The notes below the pieces were generated by a model. The model ran no database searches. It saw only the letters and a list, made by a program, of their open reading frames with translations, and was not told where the DNA came from. Below, in pieces: positions 34,500-47,330 of a stretch of DNA of 64,000 nt; the first letter of the stretch is position 1, and each line of letters starts with the position of its first letter. The DNA is from Synchiropus splendidus (Eukaryota > Chordata > Actinopteri > Syngnathiformes > Callionymidae), in assembly GCF_027744825.2 (NCBI RefSeq), contig NC_071343.1:9384866-9448865 (forward strand), in the 5' to 3' direction. The position numbers and the translations under genes were made by a program.

Positions 34500-37400
34500 G
34501 GAATTAGCCAACGCAGACGCATAGATATCCAAGAAGGACATTTCTGTCCACAATCCTACCCTTAACGCTTCATGTCTGCCACCGCTACCCACATGATCTT
34601 AGATAGAAGCAACATTAGCAAATCCCAAATCGCCTGCATCAATGATCTGAAATCATTGCAAGGATGACTCCATCTTAAAGGTTAGCTGTCCGCCATGTCT
34701 CAGTGCGTGTGGCATTTCATAGTGATACCCTGAAGCGGCATCCATCACAAGACTTAGGGGAGATAAGAAAAGGTTATCCAAACTTGGAAGACAGGGTGAG
34801 TTTACAGCACGGGAGACTCGTGTTGTCTTCAAATTGTGGATGAAATAGGACAGGAGATGACATGCGTGGCATAAGACAGGTGGACTTCACTTGCCTGAAG
34901 GCCTCACGGAAGAAATAAATTACAGCATCTATTTTAACAAAGTAGCCCCTGCTCTGGCACGCAAACGGGTTCCATTCCCTTCGCGTCTATGAACACCATA
35001 TACTGGAAGTCTACAGTTCAAACTGTGCAAAATGTCTGCAGGGATTAAAAACAAATGAAAAAAAAACCTAATAAAATGCAAATGAAACTGAGATGATTGA
35101 TTACTTCATCACTGTATGCGTTCACTTTCTCTCCACATGGATGCACACTGTCACTAAAGGAGATAAACAAATACATGCTCGATAATACACAATTAATATC
35201 TGGAGCTCAGAGTGAATTATCATTCGTTTAATTTCTTTTTTTTCTCTATTGGAGACTGGAGCCAATCCAAACTACATGGGCAGGTCACCCACCCCTCAGA
35301 ACTGTTAGAGACACCTGTTCACCTCTGTATGCTGCTGGTCACAGGGAGGAAACTGGAGTGCTTAATGTATACAGACAATGATTTTATTGGGCATAATAAG
35401 CAAAGCTACATCTGCATAACGCTTCGGAAAAGGCAACGCTAAAAAAATCAATTAAAGTCACTTGCTTTTCACAGAAAACACTGCAACAGAACGGAGATAT
35501 CTTGCGTGATAAATGTCTGTATATAGAAGCTTTACAGTCTGTGAAGGTCCCCTTTGGCTGGATATATCTGTTTCCTTCATAAACCAGAAGAATAACAGCT
35601 AAATTAAAGGAGGTCCCAGCTGTGTAACTGATGCTTGTTCTGAACAAACTGTCTAGACAGCACAAGAAAAAAAAAAGGCTTGTGCTGGCACATATCATGA
35701 CGAATCACTTTGACCAAGCCAAGGTGGTGAAGAAATATAGCTCTCGCTCATGTTGAGGGTTGAAGAGGAATTGAGTAGAAACTATAAAAAACAAACAAAA
35801 AAAAGCACAACATGACAAGCAGAAACACCAAAATTGTTCTTATGTGAACTGTGACAGAGTTGGTATTGCAGAGAAGACGATAACAATTTGGAAACAATGC
35901 AATATACCACAGAAACATTATGAGTGTTTATTGTTTATGATTTAAAAAAAAGCTTCGTATAACAGAAATTGAACTCAAAAACATCCTTGATTTGGACTCC
36001 AAGTTTTTATAAGCGTTGTGGTCGGATTAGTTGGAGGAAAGCGTCTGAAAATATGTCAAAACAGTCCAGAAATTAAACACCGTCTCATCACATAGATGGT
36101 TTCAGCACAGTTTCAGCTTGACTTCTTCAGTCACGCTGAACCTAAATTGCAATGTTGAAGTGGCTGAAATGTTAGAAGGGACATTCATATCAAACAGACA
36201 AAAGACAATAATGGCAGGCAAAATAAAGTTTTTAAAGAAATGATTTTGTGTGTTCTAGAAGGTGTGAGCATCAGCCCCCAAAATATGGATCAAAGGTTGT
36301 TGCAGTGGGGTTTGAACAAGGCGTTTGTTTTCCCTACATTTACTATCAAAAGGGGAGGGAAGATAAGATGAGATAAGAGAGGAGATAGCTGCTGTAAACT
36401 AGTCCAGTGGTTGGGTCGCCCACTGTTGGGTCGCCCAGCGAAAGTTACGTTGTCAAGAATTTTGCTATACAAATAGTTAGAGAGCCAAACTGTGCCAAAT
36501 TTATGACTGTTCAATATGAAGCCAAGCATCACAGAAAATATAGAAATGATGTATTTAAGTCTTAAGATTCAATGTTGCTTTAAGGCACATATCGGAGGCC
36601 GTGAGAAAAGGCAACACTCATCTGTGACATCAAACAATGGAGAATACCAAACAAAACGTATTCGTAGGTCACATAAAAAATGTAAAGTCTTGCACAAAGT
36701 TCAGTCAGCAACTCATTATTATTTGATAGATGAAGTTGGGGCCCCTGCTGAGCAGCACAATAAGGCATTCATGTTTATTTATCTCAGCAAGCGAAATGCA
36801 GTCCCGGTGGAGAGACATCATGATGTCAAAGACGTTTAAGTTACTGAGCCACAGAAAATCCCTTGAAAAATCACTTCTTTGCAGCGGAATCTGTCCTTAA
36901 ATTTTAAGTAAACATCGGCAACTTTGATATGTTGATTTGCATTTGTTTTCCTCAATAGTTTGTGCGCGGGAAACCCTTGAGCCTCCAACCTCTTCCACAG
37001 TAATTAGAAAAACATGCTTAATGCAGCCCCATATCTTACACACCCAAGAAGGCTCCTTCTGTTGTTTTCCTTCTTTAGCTCAGTGAGCATGAGACACTCG
37101 AGAATCTCATTCATCAGGTTTAGCTAGCCGGGCTAAACAGATGGAGTTTGCTCAAACTCCAGCACTTCCCCCGAGACAAAATACATCTATAGACTGTTCA
37201 ACGACAGCGAGGAGGGAAGAGTGGGAAGATGAAGCATGTAGATAAATAGATAATAGGGGTGAAGGACAAGACTTCCGTCCTCAACCTCTAAATGATGCGC
37301 CTATGAAGCGCCAGGCTTGCTCTACAGTGAGAGCAAAAACACATGACAGTTCCAGGCTAGTCTCAGTTTCTGCATTTGATACATTTGAAAAAACTAAAAC

Positions 37401-37530
37401 AGCAGCATTTGTTTTAAATATTTACATTTGAACCCATCATTGGCTTGAAAATGTACCTTTCGGCTCAAGACGCAGGAAATGATGTGACCAGTTTGGTCCT
37501 TTTGGGTAGGAAACTATTCGACAAAATGCT
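34500..37530. other. Single-copy DNA with one possible conserved block
   Basis: The part at 36516-36860 is repeat-free and evenly composed, with an open plus-strand frame of 107 codons (36516-36839) that has no recognised domain. A short tandem GTTGGGTCGCCCA occurs twice at about 36412-36439. The remainder holds only background frames. Confidence 0.35.
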
Positions 37531-37729
37531 ATAAACAGACCCAGTGATCCTCTGCAAAAGTTGCCAAAAACATAAACTATAATTGAATGAACCTACAAAA
37601 TTGTATTGTGTGAGCGCTCACTCCTGCCATAACAGAGAGCACACGCTATAGCGGGTGTGTTTGTGTTTAATCGATAATCAAGATCAAATTTTCACCGATA
37701 CATTTCCGATTAAATTGCCCAGCCCTACT
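37531..37729. mobile_element. hAT-like relic, right end
   Basis: The end reads TAATCGATAATCAAGATCAA, CACCGATACATTTCCGATTA and AAATTGCCCAGCCCTAC. Its last 13 bases GCCCAGCCCTACT are the exact complement of the start of another relic at 52638. The interior (TTGCCAAAAACATAAAC, GCTCACTCCTGCC) aligns loosely with 53460-53560. No coding sequence survives. The superfamily name rests on resemblance to ATCGATAATCG..CCCAGCCCT repeats of fish hAT elements. Confidence 0.5.
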
Positions 37730-37765
37730 CATTCTAAATAATGATGCCACAGTCCCAGGCCATCA

Positions 37766-37885
37766 CATCCTCACTCCCACGGCGTAATGCATTGACATTG
37801 GGAAGGTGGACTTTTGCATCCTATGCTGTAGCCAAAGGCAGCCTTCAGTGCAGGATGTTGACGTATTAGGCCTTCAATTGAGGCA
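37766..37885. mobile_element. Solo arm of fold-back family FB-A, copy 3
   Basis: CCCACGGCGTAATGCATTGA, CATTGGGAAGGTGGACTTTT, GCATCCTATGCTGTAGCC and AAGGCAGCCTTCAG follow the left arm of the copies at 14882 and 25134 and end GTTGACGTATTAGGCCTTCA. I found no partner arm in the next several hundred bases, so this is either a solo arm or a copy that lost half of itself. It lies 36 bp from the hAT-like end at 37729. Confidence 0.7.
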
Positions 37886-39611
37886 CGTGTTCCACCGTCC
37901 TTAGTATATCCTGATGCCATTGGTCATGTATCACATAAAAGAAAGACAGAGGTCCAGTTACATCCATGCATTTTAGTCATGGTATCTTCTATAGCTACAT
38001 ACATACTATATACACTGCATACTGTATATACCAAGTGACATCCAATGCAATTTACTGAAGGGAGCCTCCGATAGTCGACTACTTTTTTTTAAAGTCCACA
38101 TTCTCTCTCTGACTCCTTATTTAATTTTAGTTGTCTCCGAATGACTGTTGTCAACCTTCCGCATTTCATTCCCTGTAGTTTCACTTCACTTTCCAAGTAT
38201 TTGAAACCACCAAGTATTTGAAACCACCAAGTATTTGTAGCCACTAACATAAGGTAACAGAGCCATATTTCCTTTCAAAATAAGTTATTTTTTTATATCA
38301 TCATGGCAAAATGTGAAATTTTTAAATAAACCTAAAGTAATAAAACAAAAGGACGCACCATAATGTTTGCGAGTACAACTCCAACATTCAATATGCCGGA
38401 GGATTAATTGGTAATTCTGCAGCAGGCTGTGTTTCCCCACAGCACAAAGTCAATGCAAGATAACTCCCGCAAGGCTATCCATCCAGCTAAGCTTCCTCTC
38501 TCCCTGCCTCTTAAATCTCTGCGCACAGGGCAATTCAATTGACAAATAAAAACCTCATCGTGTTTAATTATATACTTCCCAGTATTGATGGGAATTTCAA
38601 TAGTTCTGGTTCACAGTTCATTAACAGTCAGCAGTCTGAAGGATGTCAATATTATTTAACAATCCGCCGACTTGAAAAGAACACTGCTGGCAGCCTCTGA
38701 CACTTCTTGTGTAACTGCTCTGGGATGGTTGCCAGTCCAGCGCTGGCTAGTTCCTTGTTTCTCCTAAAATGAAGGTATTAGTCCGTCGTGGCCTGTTCAC
38801 ATTAGCGGGTGGCACCTTTGGATGGTAATTGATGCGTTTTAAGGGGGGCACCAGTGCACCAATGCCGAACGTCAGTGCCTTATTCGTTGAACTACAGAGT
38901 GCACCCCAACAGTGAAGACCTTTTTTTGTTTTCCATTACATGACATGTGATATTGAATGTATTATGTGCAGTTCCATGAAATGAATTCTACTTGTAGGTT
39001 GCCAGTGTCTTCGTCTCCGGACCAGTCTGAAAGGTATATACTGAGGCACAACATCACAGTAGCATCACACGTTTTGTCCTCTCAGTTGCCTTGTCAGTCT
39101 TAGTCCACAGTTCTGAAATAAAAGTTGACAAATTTTGACTAGTGTCAGGGTGCTGAAGTTGGTGTTCTGACTTGGCCAGAATAAGAGAAGCCAGCCTTCG
39201 GCTGAAAAACTGTGGCGTGTGAGTGGGGCAATGTTATCGGCCGGGACTGTTATGAAAATGAAAATGAAAACCAATCCACTGAAATAAAATTTTAGCAGAA
39301 GTAAAAATAAAATTATTAAAATTCTAAAATGTCATTTTGGATTATTATTTTGTATAGAATTTGGTAATGGTCTAAAAATAATTACATTAGTATCACCTAC
39401 TCTATTACTGTATATGGGCAGTATATATTTCAACCTGAACCCTTTCGATATCATATATGAATACATTAAAACTGTACACAATATATTACGTGATTTCAAA
39501 TTAAACAAAACAAAATTTAAAATTACAACAGTGAAGGGAAACAGTGTTTGGCTAGAGATACAGTGAATAATTTTTTAAACAGTATAATAATAATGATATT
39601 CAGATATTCAG
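37886..39611. other. Single-copy DNA with a small tandem repeat
   Basis: CCAAGTATTTGAAACCA is repeated about 2.7 times at 38193-38238. The stretch at 38715-38905 has a dispersed-repeat texture (TGGTTGCCAGTCCAGCGCTG) but no partner is found here. No gene is supported. Confidence 0.4.
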
Positions 39612-39660
39612 CTGAATCAGAATCAACTTTATTGCCATGGTCCGTGGGGATCCCACCAAT
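39612..39660 (-). mobile_element. 3' tail of the Rex1/L2-type LINE, antisense, very short
   Basis: On the minus strand the stretch reads GGTGGGATCCCCACGGACCA, TGGCAATAAAGTTGATTCTG and ATTCAG, matching the 3' ends at 28149, 57013 and 58136. Only about the last 50 bp is present. AT-rich low-complexity sequence follows on the plus strand. Confidence 0.75.
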
Positions 39661-41453
39661 AAATTGCTGTCAACAAAATAAAATAAAAAATAAACCAAAA
39701 ATATAAAATTAAAAAAATAAAAATAATGAAAAATTGTTTAAAAAGACATATACCGAATTGAAAATCTGTGGCCAAAATTTAAAAATGTAAAATGCTTGGC
39801 CAAATCCTGAACAATGCAGAATATCCAATGTGGTTACGTTTTTTCTACTATTTTTTTTTTTTTAATGTTGCATGCTGTGCATGGTGTTTGATGTTTTCAC
39901 ATGGAACTAGGCTTTTTCGGATTCGGATTCTTTGCCATCGAAGCCGAATATAGCCAAACTTTATATATTCAGCCATTGGATTTCACAGATCATTAACAGC
40001 TTGAATGTTTAAATGCCACAATTGAAACTTGAAACTGAACACATCAAACAGTTCCAAAAGACCCCTTCTGGCCCCTGGGCCACACTTTGCTTTGACTCAC
40101 AACGTGTTCATTGCTATATAATTATTTTTCTACGGACACAAGAAGTGCCAAATCCTAGAAATAGTTTGTGTTGGACGTGAACAGGCACAAATGAATTCTA
40201 GATATCACACAGCATTTCTCGACAGTGTTTCGCCTCTTTCTGTGCGGAGGAATTGCAAGCAGGTGAAGGCGTTGGAGAGATGTGACAGAGACACAAACCC
40301 AGAGAAAGTTGTTTTTACCACGGGCGCTTCCCTGCTGTTCCCTACTCTATTTATCACAGGCAAAGCTGTGAAGACATCACTTCCCCTACAGCCCTGAAAA
40401 GATAGCCACAGTCGCAAAATGCATTACAAAGCTGTTCCTCGTTGGTAAATGAAGCCACACTCTTTAAACAAAAAGCAACACTCACACTTCAATGCTCTGC
40501 TAGAATCGAGCTATCACAAGGGTTCGCAACATTGGGTTTTAATATGGCTCCATTTCTCCTGACTATTTTTTGAAAGATGTAACCTTGCACCCCAAAGTTG
40601 GCTTTTTATGAGGTACATCTAAGGGAAAGAAAGATATAATATGAATGATACTATAATGTGTTTAAGCGCACACTGCTCTGCAACAGGTGGCCATCCACAC
40701 ATCAAAGCTCAATGGGATTTATTTCCCTCACTGTAGCCTCTGGGGTTTAGAGATCCTCCATGAAGCCTCTAAAAGGGTTTAGCATTCTGCAGACCCAGTG
40801 ACCAAGCAGGTCGATCCGCCATTGTGAATCTAGGTGAGTAATAAGTTTTGTGACTTGTATTCACAAGTGTGCGTGTGGCCTGCGTCCAGCCCGGAGAGCA
40901 GACGAAAAAAACAACAACAACAAAAAAAAAACACTCCACTGGGACTTCTGGGATCAGTGAGGGAAGAATTGGTTTCTGTTAAGTACTGGAGTGTTTGGTT
41001 TATTGCCAGCAAAGAATCATCTATTATATTGAGTGTAACAAACAATGAAGCGGATTGTATTGAATTTCAATACATTGCAGTCAATACTGCATTACTGCAG
41101 TACATAAGCTCCACAGAAATGTTTTTGTAGCACAACAAAAGAGATCGTTTCAATAAGCTCATTTACGCATTTGCCGATACCTTCGCCGTGTGCAGTTAAT
41201 AAAAAGCTCGATGAATGTGTTGCTGTGATCATATGGGCCCAGTGGGGAAGCTCATAATCCTTTCAGTCACATCCGCTGGACACACATGCTAACATGCAGG
41301 CCTGCCAGGGGACACAGCCAGCTCAGCCAATTGTACATGTCATTACAGTCATTCGACGATCAAAAGAAAAAGGTTTGTCAAGTGATGTGAGAGGGCTACA
41401 CGTAAAAACTCACATTTGACGGACGAAAAACGGACATTTGACAAAATATTTAG
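39661..41453. other. AT-rich then single-copy DNA, nothing recognised
   Basis: AAATAAAATAAA-type low-complexity sequence fills about 39675-39735. Beyond it only background frames are present. Confidence 0.4.
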
Positions 41454-41962
41454 TAGAGGTGGGAATCTTTTACGACCTCACGATGTGATTCGATTCCGAT
41501 TTTTGAGGAAAGTGTGTTTACACTCTTGGCAAAACGTGGAAAAACGAACAGGCTACGCTCTCTGTGAAGAACAGCAGGGCGCAACTGACTGCTCCGTATT
41601 TCCGTGATCTCTGAGTGATGCCTTACAATACGAGTCGCTGAAGTGCGTGGACTTTCTTTTACAATGGTTAAACACTGTATGCGCCATGTCCAGCTTGGTG
41701 TTTCCGGGCATTCGGTCGAATCCAAAATTACTAAGCAAACTCTCGCCTTCAGCAAAGACTGAGCTGGTTGGATCACCTCCGCCATCTTTGTTTTGGTACT
41801 TTCTTTATGCATCCTGAACAGAGAGACGTTTGGACTTTAAGCATAGTTACAAAACGGCGGAAAGCCAGCAGAATTCTTCAATTTTTAAAAATCGATTTTG
41901 GGATATTTTAAATGGATTCTGAATCGTAGCAAATGAGAATCGCGATTTCAATGTCATTTTAT
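41454..41962. mobile_element. hAT-like non-autonomous relic (tentative)
   Basis: The left part TAGAGGTGGGAATCTTTTAC, CTCACGATGTGATTCGATTC and the right part AAATCGATTTTGGGATATTT, GAATCGTAGC and GAATCGCGATTTC match the style of GTGGGAATC..ATTCGATTC fish hAT repeats. The middle of about 330 bp carries no intact frame. A minus-strand frame of 120 codons (41812-41450) is not recognised. The right boundary and target duplication are unclear. Confidence 0.5.
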
Positions 41963-44170
41963 TTTTTTATTGTTTTTTTGGCAGAGTGGGTCTGGACAAA
42001 AAAAGTGAGGTCGTAACATGAGAATCACCACTGACAGACGACAGCATCCCTGAGTCTTCTACCATGTATAACCCTCTTAACCTTCACCGTGTCGAGTGAA
42101 CATTAACAACACAGCTGTCTCTATAGTGTTAGTTTTCGATTGTAAACTGTTTCTTGTTTTTGGCCAGTTTGGAACAGAGCTTGACAATACAAATTCCATT
42201 CAGTCCATTGCTGTACAGAAACGAACCAATGTCGGCGAAAACACAGCCACCGCCACCCCTTGTCGGAGGTAAAAAATAGTCAGTAGTGGCGGTTAAAAGG
42301 ACCTCTCCCCAGCCCCTCTAAAACCAGTCAGCTATATCAAGGCAATTACAAGACAACCCCAGTTCAGGACACACGTTCCCTCAGACCTGTTTCCCTCATG
42401 TCTTCCCTTCAGTCTCCACCTAGCAAAAGCAATTAAATAAAGCCTACAAAACAATGACGCGGTCACCTCTTTTTTTTTTGCCCGGGAAAGCTCTCAGTTG
42501 TCGGTGTTGACCCGTTATGGCTAGCTAGCCATCTACTTCTACACCGACCCAAAAACCTGAAGCACAATGCAGAATTATTGATCCCCGCTTGGTCCGACTC
42601 CAGTATAATGCTCATTTCACCGACTTCATTTAAATCCATTTTGCATGAATGGCAAACAATGCTCAATAGATTAACATATTTATTCATTGTCCAAAGGCTT
42701 TTTTTTTTTTCTCACATCGCCCTAAAGAGTTCAAAATGTATGTCATGAATGCAAATGGGAACAGAACCATGTGCGTAGGCACTTCAGTCACCTAAGGGCA
42801 TTTTATAGAATTTGAAAAAATTCCGCAGCTGCAGTTTGTCTGACTCACTAGTGTCCCTTGTGCCATTTTTTAAGCCCAATGTCTAATCCATCTTGTGCTA
42901 TATTGTCCTGCAGTCTATACAAGTCAAGAGTCAAACTGCCCTCAGCCTGACCCCCCACTGTCACTTTGTATGGCTCATAAAGCTCAATGTGTCTCAACGC
43001 CTTGCAAGTCCGTTCATCCTCCCAGCACAACCAATGGGTACGACGCCGGCCTCAGCCACTCCAACTCAACTGACCAAACTCAATTACATGTCCCATTTAT
43101 CTCTGCTTGGGATGCTTGGCCCTGTGGCTCCAGTGTAAATCTCTGCTCTCAGTCAATAATCTATTCTCCAGCTCGTCCAAGGGCCCTTCATTGTTATTGG
43201 ACATCCGTTTGGCAGCGGAACGATGAATGGTGGGCGGGAGGCTGGTGATGGGAAAATAGAATAGGAGCGAGAGAAAAAAAAAAAAAAAGTGGCAGGAGGT
43301 TATGTGGGACCAAGAGACCAGAAGCCATCCATCTAACCAATGACTTTTCAGTTCATTGTGGGTTGTAACGCAACCAGGCATCGTGCATTGTCAGCATTAA
43401 GTACTGGCAGTGTTCTAGCAAAGGTCATAAAGGGGGTCCCCCAACAAGTCTCTTGTGATCATCCGTCTCACATAAAAATAGAAGCCAGAGACACTTTTCA
43501 GACAGAGAACCGTTGAAAAAAACATAGGGGGTATGTTTGTGGCAAATGAATTTGCTACTCCATGTTGGTAGATATTATAAAGTTAAAAACTGTTTCACCA
43601 ATTCCCACATATTCTGAACACTCATGCCAAACTCAGGTGAAGCCGGGTTCAGTTTAAAGATAGAGAAAAGAACTTGGCCATGCCAACTGCTGCTTTCAGG
43701 AAACCACCTTTCAAGCATGCTCTTACGAAAGACTGGCAGTTCTTTCAGGGTCTCTGAAAGCCATCAAGTCACAGCACTAAAAGAGAACTATGGATAAAAA
43801 ACAATGATAACACTGTACATTTACCTAGAAAGTGGCTAGGTGATGTGACCAAAATGATCACTTATTTCATTATGAATTACTTTTTTATTTATTTTTCATT
43901 TTGTTTGATCGCGATTTTTCTCTTTTTATTGTTTCAACTGGTGTTGAATTGCTTCGAAATACCAGTTTTTGAAGCATATTCAGTGAAAACTGCCAGAACT
44001 ACAATTGTTTATATAGTTATTTAAACAACCACAACAATTAAAAAAATGTATATACATTGCATAACAGAGAACATAATGACAATCTCCACTCAACAAATGA
44101 TAAAACAATACACTTTTTTCTTTACTCAGAAGTGACATCATGCTCTCTCTGAACCTGTTAGCCCCTCAAC
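41963..44170. other. Single-copy DNA, nothing recognised
   Basis: Frames of up to 117 codons (42895-43248, plus) overlap others on both strands and have no motif. A 16 bp perfect palindrome ATGGCTAGCTAGCCAT lies at 42517-42532. An A-run lies at 43274-43287. Confidence 0.4.
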
Positions 44171-44420
44171 AAATGTGGATAAATGTACTCAATTTTTCAC
44201 ATGATATTCTGGACTGGTACGTTTTTGTCAGATTCGGAACTCGGCGGCATCTGGTGGTCAAGGAAGAGAGGCGTATTCAAGTAGCTGGCCAGTCCGTTTT
44301 CAATCGAGAAACAGGGTAACAGCCTATAATCCAGAAACAATTCTCCACTGGTTTCAGCAGTAGAGTGAAACAAAAAAAAATCTCCCACTGTAAATAAATC
44401 TGCACTAAATCTAAAGCAGG
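44171..44420. repeat. Dispersed repeat sharing a 19-base core with 53540-53660
   Basis: CAAGTAGCTGGCCAGTCCGT followed by TTCAATCGAGAAACAGGGT and CCAGAAACAA aligns with CAAGTAACCAGCAACTCC, TTCAATCGAGAAACAGGGT and CCAGAAAATAA near 53567-53640. The 19-base core is identical. The 53 kb copy lies within a probable hAT-like relic, so this may be another internal fragment of that family. Confidence 0.55.
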
Positions 44421-45499
44421 AAGTTGTTCAACTTTTGTAAGACTGGAGTGCCTGCCATGTTAGAGAGTCCATCATCCTTGACTCTGCAGTGAGCAACAAG
44501 AATCCAGTGTCAAACTTGAGATGTCACGAGATATTTCCAGCCGATACTGAGGTTTGGGGAGCTGTTGTCCTCCCGACACGAGGTAGCGCGATCTAATTAA
44601 ACGATGAGAGGGCATATTTGTCGTGTTGTCGGAGAGTTCGCCGCTGATGGATGGGATAATGAGTTTCCTGAAGCAGCAGACTGGGATAATGAGTTTTATC
44701 CAGGAGAGGCTCGACGCAGGGTACTCGAGGAGGCCCGCTGCATCCTGAGCTAGGTGACAAATAATGCTCGACACTCCAGTTTGAACGCATTTGATGAAAT
44801 GACACCATAACTGTTGGGGCCAATTGAGCCTATTATTTTGTGAGGCTGGCGGTTAGGAATGAAAACTGCCACACTCATTGGCACCGCAGTCTGTTAAGAC
44901 AATCATTCTGCATGAAGGCGGAGAGGCCTCTGGTCTCTGTCGCAGATGCATTCCATGATCATTCTCAAACATGTATCGCAGGCCCTACATAGCCTGCTGG
45001 CAGGAATTGAAACATCTGTCTGAATGATGGTTTGGTTTATTCCATCCTTCCCTTTCAGCTTCTCACTGCGCACAGCAAAATACTTCCAGGTAGATAATGT
45101 TGTTTTTCCCAACTAATGATCTATTCATGATCGAGTTTAGGTCTGAAAGTTTCTGTTATCGATAAGCAACTTGCATCTGTTATTGGCTAGAATTCTGGCG
45201 ACATTCTATCGAATAACAGTCTGGAGTAGAAGGTCAATGACACTGGCCCATTAGAAACATTGGTATCTGCCTTGTATCCCGGAGAATATTTGTCAAAGAC
45301 AAGGCCTTTATTTTCAGGGAATCTACATCACAATTCCTCCTTGTAATTATACAAACTAACACATCTTGTTGTCTGTGAAATATGAGTCTGTCAAACGACA
45401 CTTCAACTGTCGCCCCCGATGTGTTTCTGTTGAAAATCCTCCAAACACGCAATGTCTCTGTCGCATTACTTTCACGAAACAAGCCATTCAGCATTTAGA
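44421..45499. promoter_or_regulatory. Candidate conserved non-coding region
   Basis: The part at 44460-45080 is repeat-free and balanced in composition, with CGATCTAATTAAACGATGAG, TGGGATAATGAGTTTCCTGA and ATGCATTCCATGATCATTCT. GGGATAATGAGTTT is repeated at about 44654 and 44682. Frames of 100 codons or less on the minus strand have no motif. Judged by texture only. Confidence 0.3.
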
Positions 45500-45585
45500 C
45501 CAGAGCTGTGCAAAGTCCGGCGCAGGGGCCAAATGCGGAGCTTTGACTGTATTTATGTGGCCCTCCCAGAGTCAGAGTAAAACAA
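45500..45585. repeat. Dispersed repeat end of the GGGGCCAAATGCGG type (tentative)
   Basis: AGAGCTGTGCAAAGTCCGGC, AGGGGCCAAATGCGGAGC and ATGTGGCCCTCCCAGAG resemble a widespread vertebrate/fish repeat with the wording GGGCCAAATGCGGCCC. The match is from memory and the other end is not located. Confidence 0.4.
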
Positions 45586-47235
45586 TAAAAGTGACATTGT
45601 CTCTGACATTTTTTGTCTTGTGCATTGTTTTTTGTTCATTTTGACGCAACTGAAACATTACTTTTTCACTTGAATGTATTTTTTTAACTGTTTGTATGGA
45701 GTATTTCTTGTCCCTTAAAATACAGAACTGAAAGTAGATTTTGAAATGTGTGAGACACATTGAGAATCTTTAAATGGAATGGGGTTTAAATTAAATAAAA
45801 CACAACAAACCAACATTTTCTGTGCATTTTTAAAGTGTAATTTCATCATCACACATGACGTCATCACTTAATTTTTATTTTCAATTTTCTCTTACACTCC
45901 TTTCTTTGGGTTTGACGGCCCCTTTCAACGGTAACAATATGTAACCTGGCACCTTAGGAAATTGTGACTAAACCGAAAGGCTGTTTGAGATTTTTTTTGT
46001 GTGTGTAACCAACCTCTCCGGCACATGTGGACCAAGTCTTTGACCTCCTCAAAGGTATTTAAGAAATAATATCCCGGCAAAACAGGCGGTTGCTGAATTC
46101 ATCAATCACCCTTAATGTCGTGGTCAAAGAAGGAAACCACAAATTTATAGGAGGCAGTGAAAACTCTCAGAGCTCTGGTACTTCTCATTATTCCACTAAC
46201 CAGGCAGCCAGCTGTCTGTTTGGCCATAAAGTCGCTGTAAAAACTAATGTGAGCTTTCATTTATCACTGGAGAAATCCGTCGACATTTAGTCGGGCCGGC
46301 CTCTGTTTGGTACATGGTCAATGGAGGGAAGCGCATGATGTTGCTACCGCCACAACTGGGCCAGAGAAGAAAGTTGTAGAAAAGTGTTGACAGTCAAAAA
46401 GTTTGATTTACCTGAGCAATAAAGGAAACATTTATCATTGCCGGTAATCATTAGATTTGAAGCTTCATCAGTAATTCTCCATCAATAATTCACACGCATC
46501 AAGACTCATTATCGGCTCTGAGGTTAAGCTCCTTCATCTTTAAAGGCGTCGAGACAAAACAACCAAAAGCGCTTTGAGCAATCTGTTGGCGAAGACCAAA
46601 TATCAGCGGCTGCATCGGCTTCATTGTCTCATCTTGAAAAATAAAGCAACTGCAGTGAAGCTCAAAACTTCAGAAGGACAAAACGCTGGAGGGGCCTGGA
46701 TCACACGTCGGTGAGCGCCCCCAGGCCTCTGCGATGTTTGAAAGCCCACAGGAGATTTAAGGGAAAAGCAGTGAAAGCCTTACGGCAGGTTATAGGGAGG
46801 TGCGGGTGAAAAACTGCATCTCTGTTCATTTGAAACAGGCAGGGCATTAAAGTAAATAATGCTTGTGACTGGGATGAAAGATGAGTCGGGAAGCTCATTT
46901 GTGAAGGTCATGGATGCAAAATGAATGAGGAACGAATGCATTATTTCCTTGGTTTTCATAAGTGGCGTGTTAAATGGAGCACCTGGTTTAAACCATTTTG
47001 AGAATCTGTTCATGAAGCTTTTTCCATAGCAATCGCTGTCTATATCTATATCCCCATTTCCTGACTATTCATGACCTAGATAACAAAACATTTTATCAAG
47101 AAACAGCCTGCTCTTGCTTTCCATCAATAAAACATCAACAAGCCACGACACAAACTAAAAGAGCATGTTTTTATACACCAAGATGTCTGCCAGAACCCCT
47201 TTTCTTTTGCGCATATATTGCTATATTGTGTCGCC
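45586..47235. other. Single-copy DNA, part possibly conserved
   Basis: AT-rich to about 46000, then a repeat-free block at about 46070-47020 with balanced composition and cores such as ATCATTAGATTTGAAGCTTC and ATCAATAATTCACACGCATC. No coding frame above 77 codons is seen in that block. Confidence 0.35.
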
Positions 47236-47330
47236 TAGACCTGTCACGACAACAATTTTACTGCTTGATAAATCGTCCCACAAATTACTGCCGATAAATG
47301 ATATTATTGCCAACGTCATTTTGAGACCAA
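47236..47330. mobile_element. hAT-like MITE fragment (tentative)
   Basis: TAGACCTGTCACGACAACAA, TGCTTGATAAATCGTCCCAC and CGATAAATGATATTATTGCC, ending CATTTTGAGACCA, follow the wording of a common fish non-autonomous repeat that begins with TAGACCTGTCACGATAAC. No second terminus or target duplication is found. Confidence 0.5.

Noticed and set aside
42517..42532. 16 bp palindrome ATGGCTAGCTAGCCAT
   Set aside because: It is made of short CTAG repeats, has no loop or context, and is plausible by chance in a window of this size.
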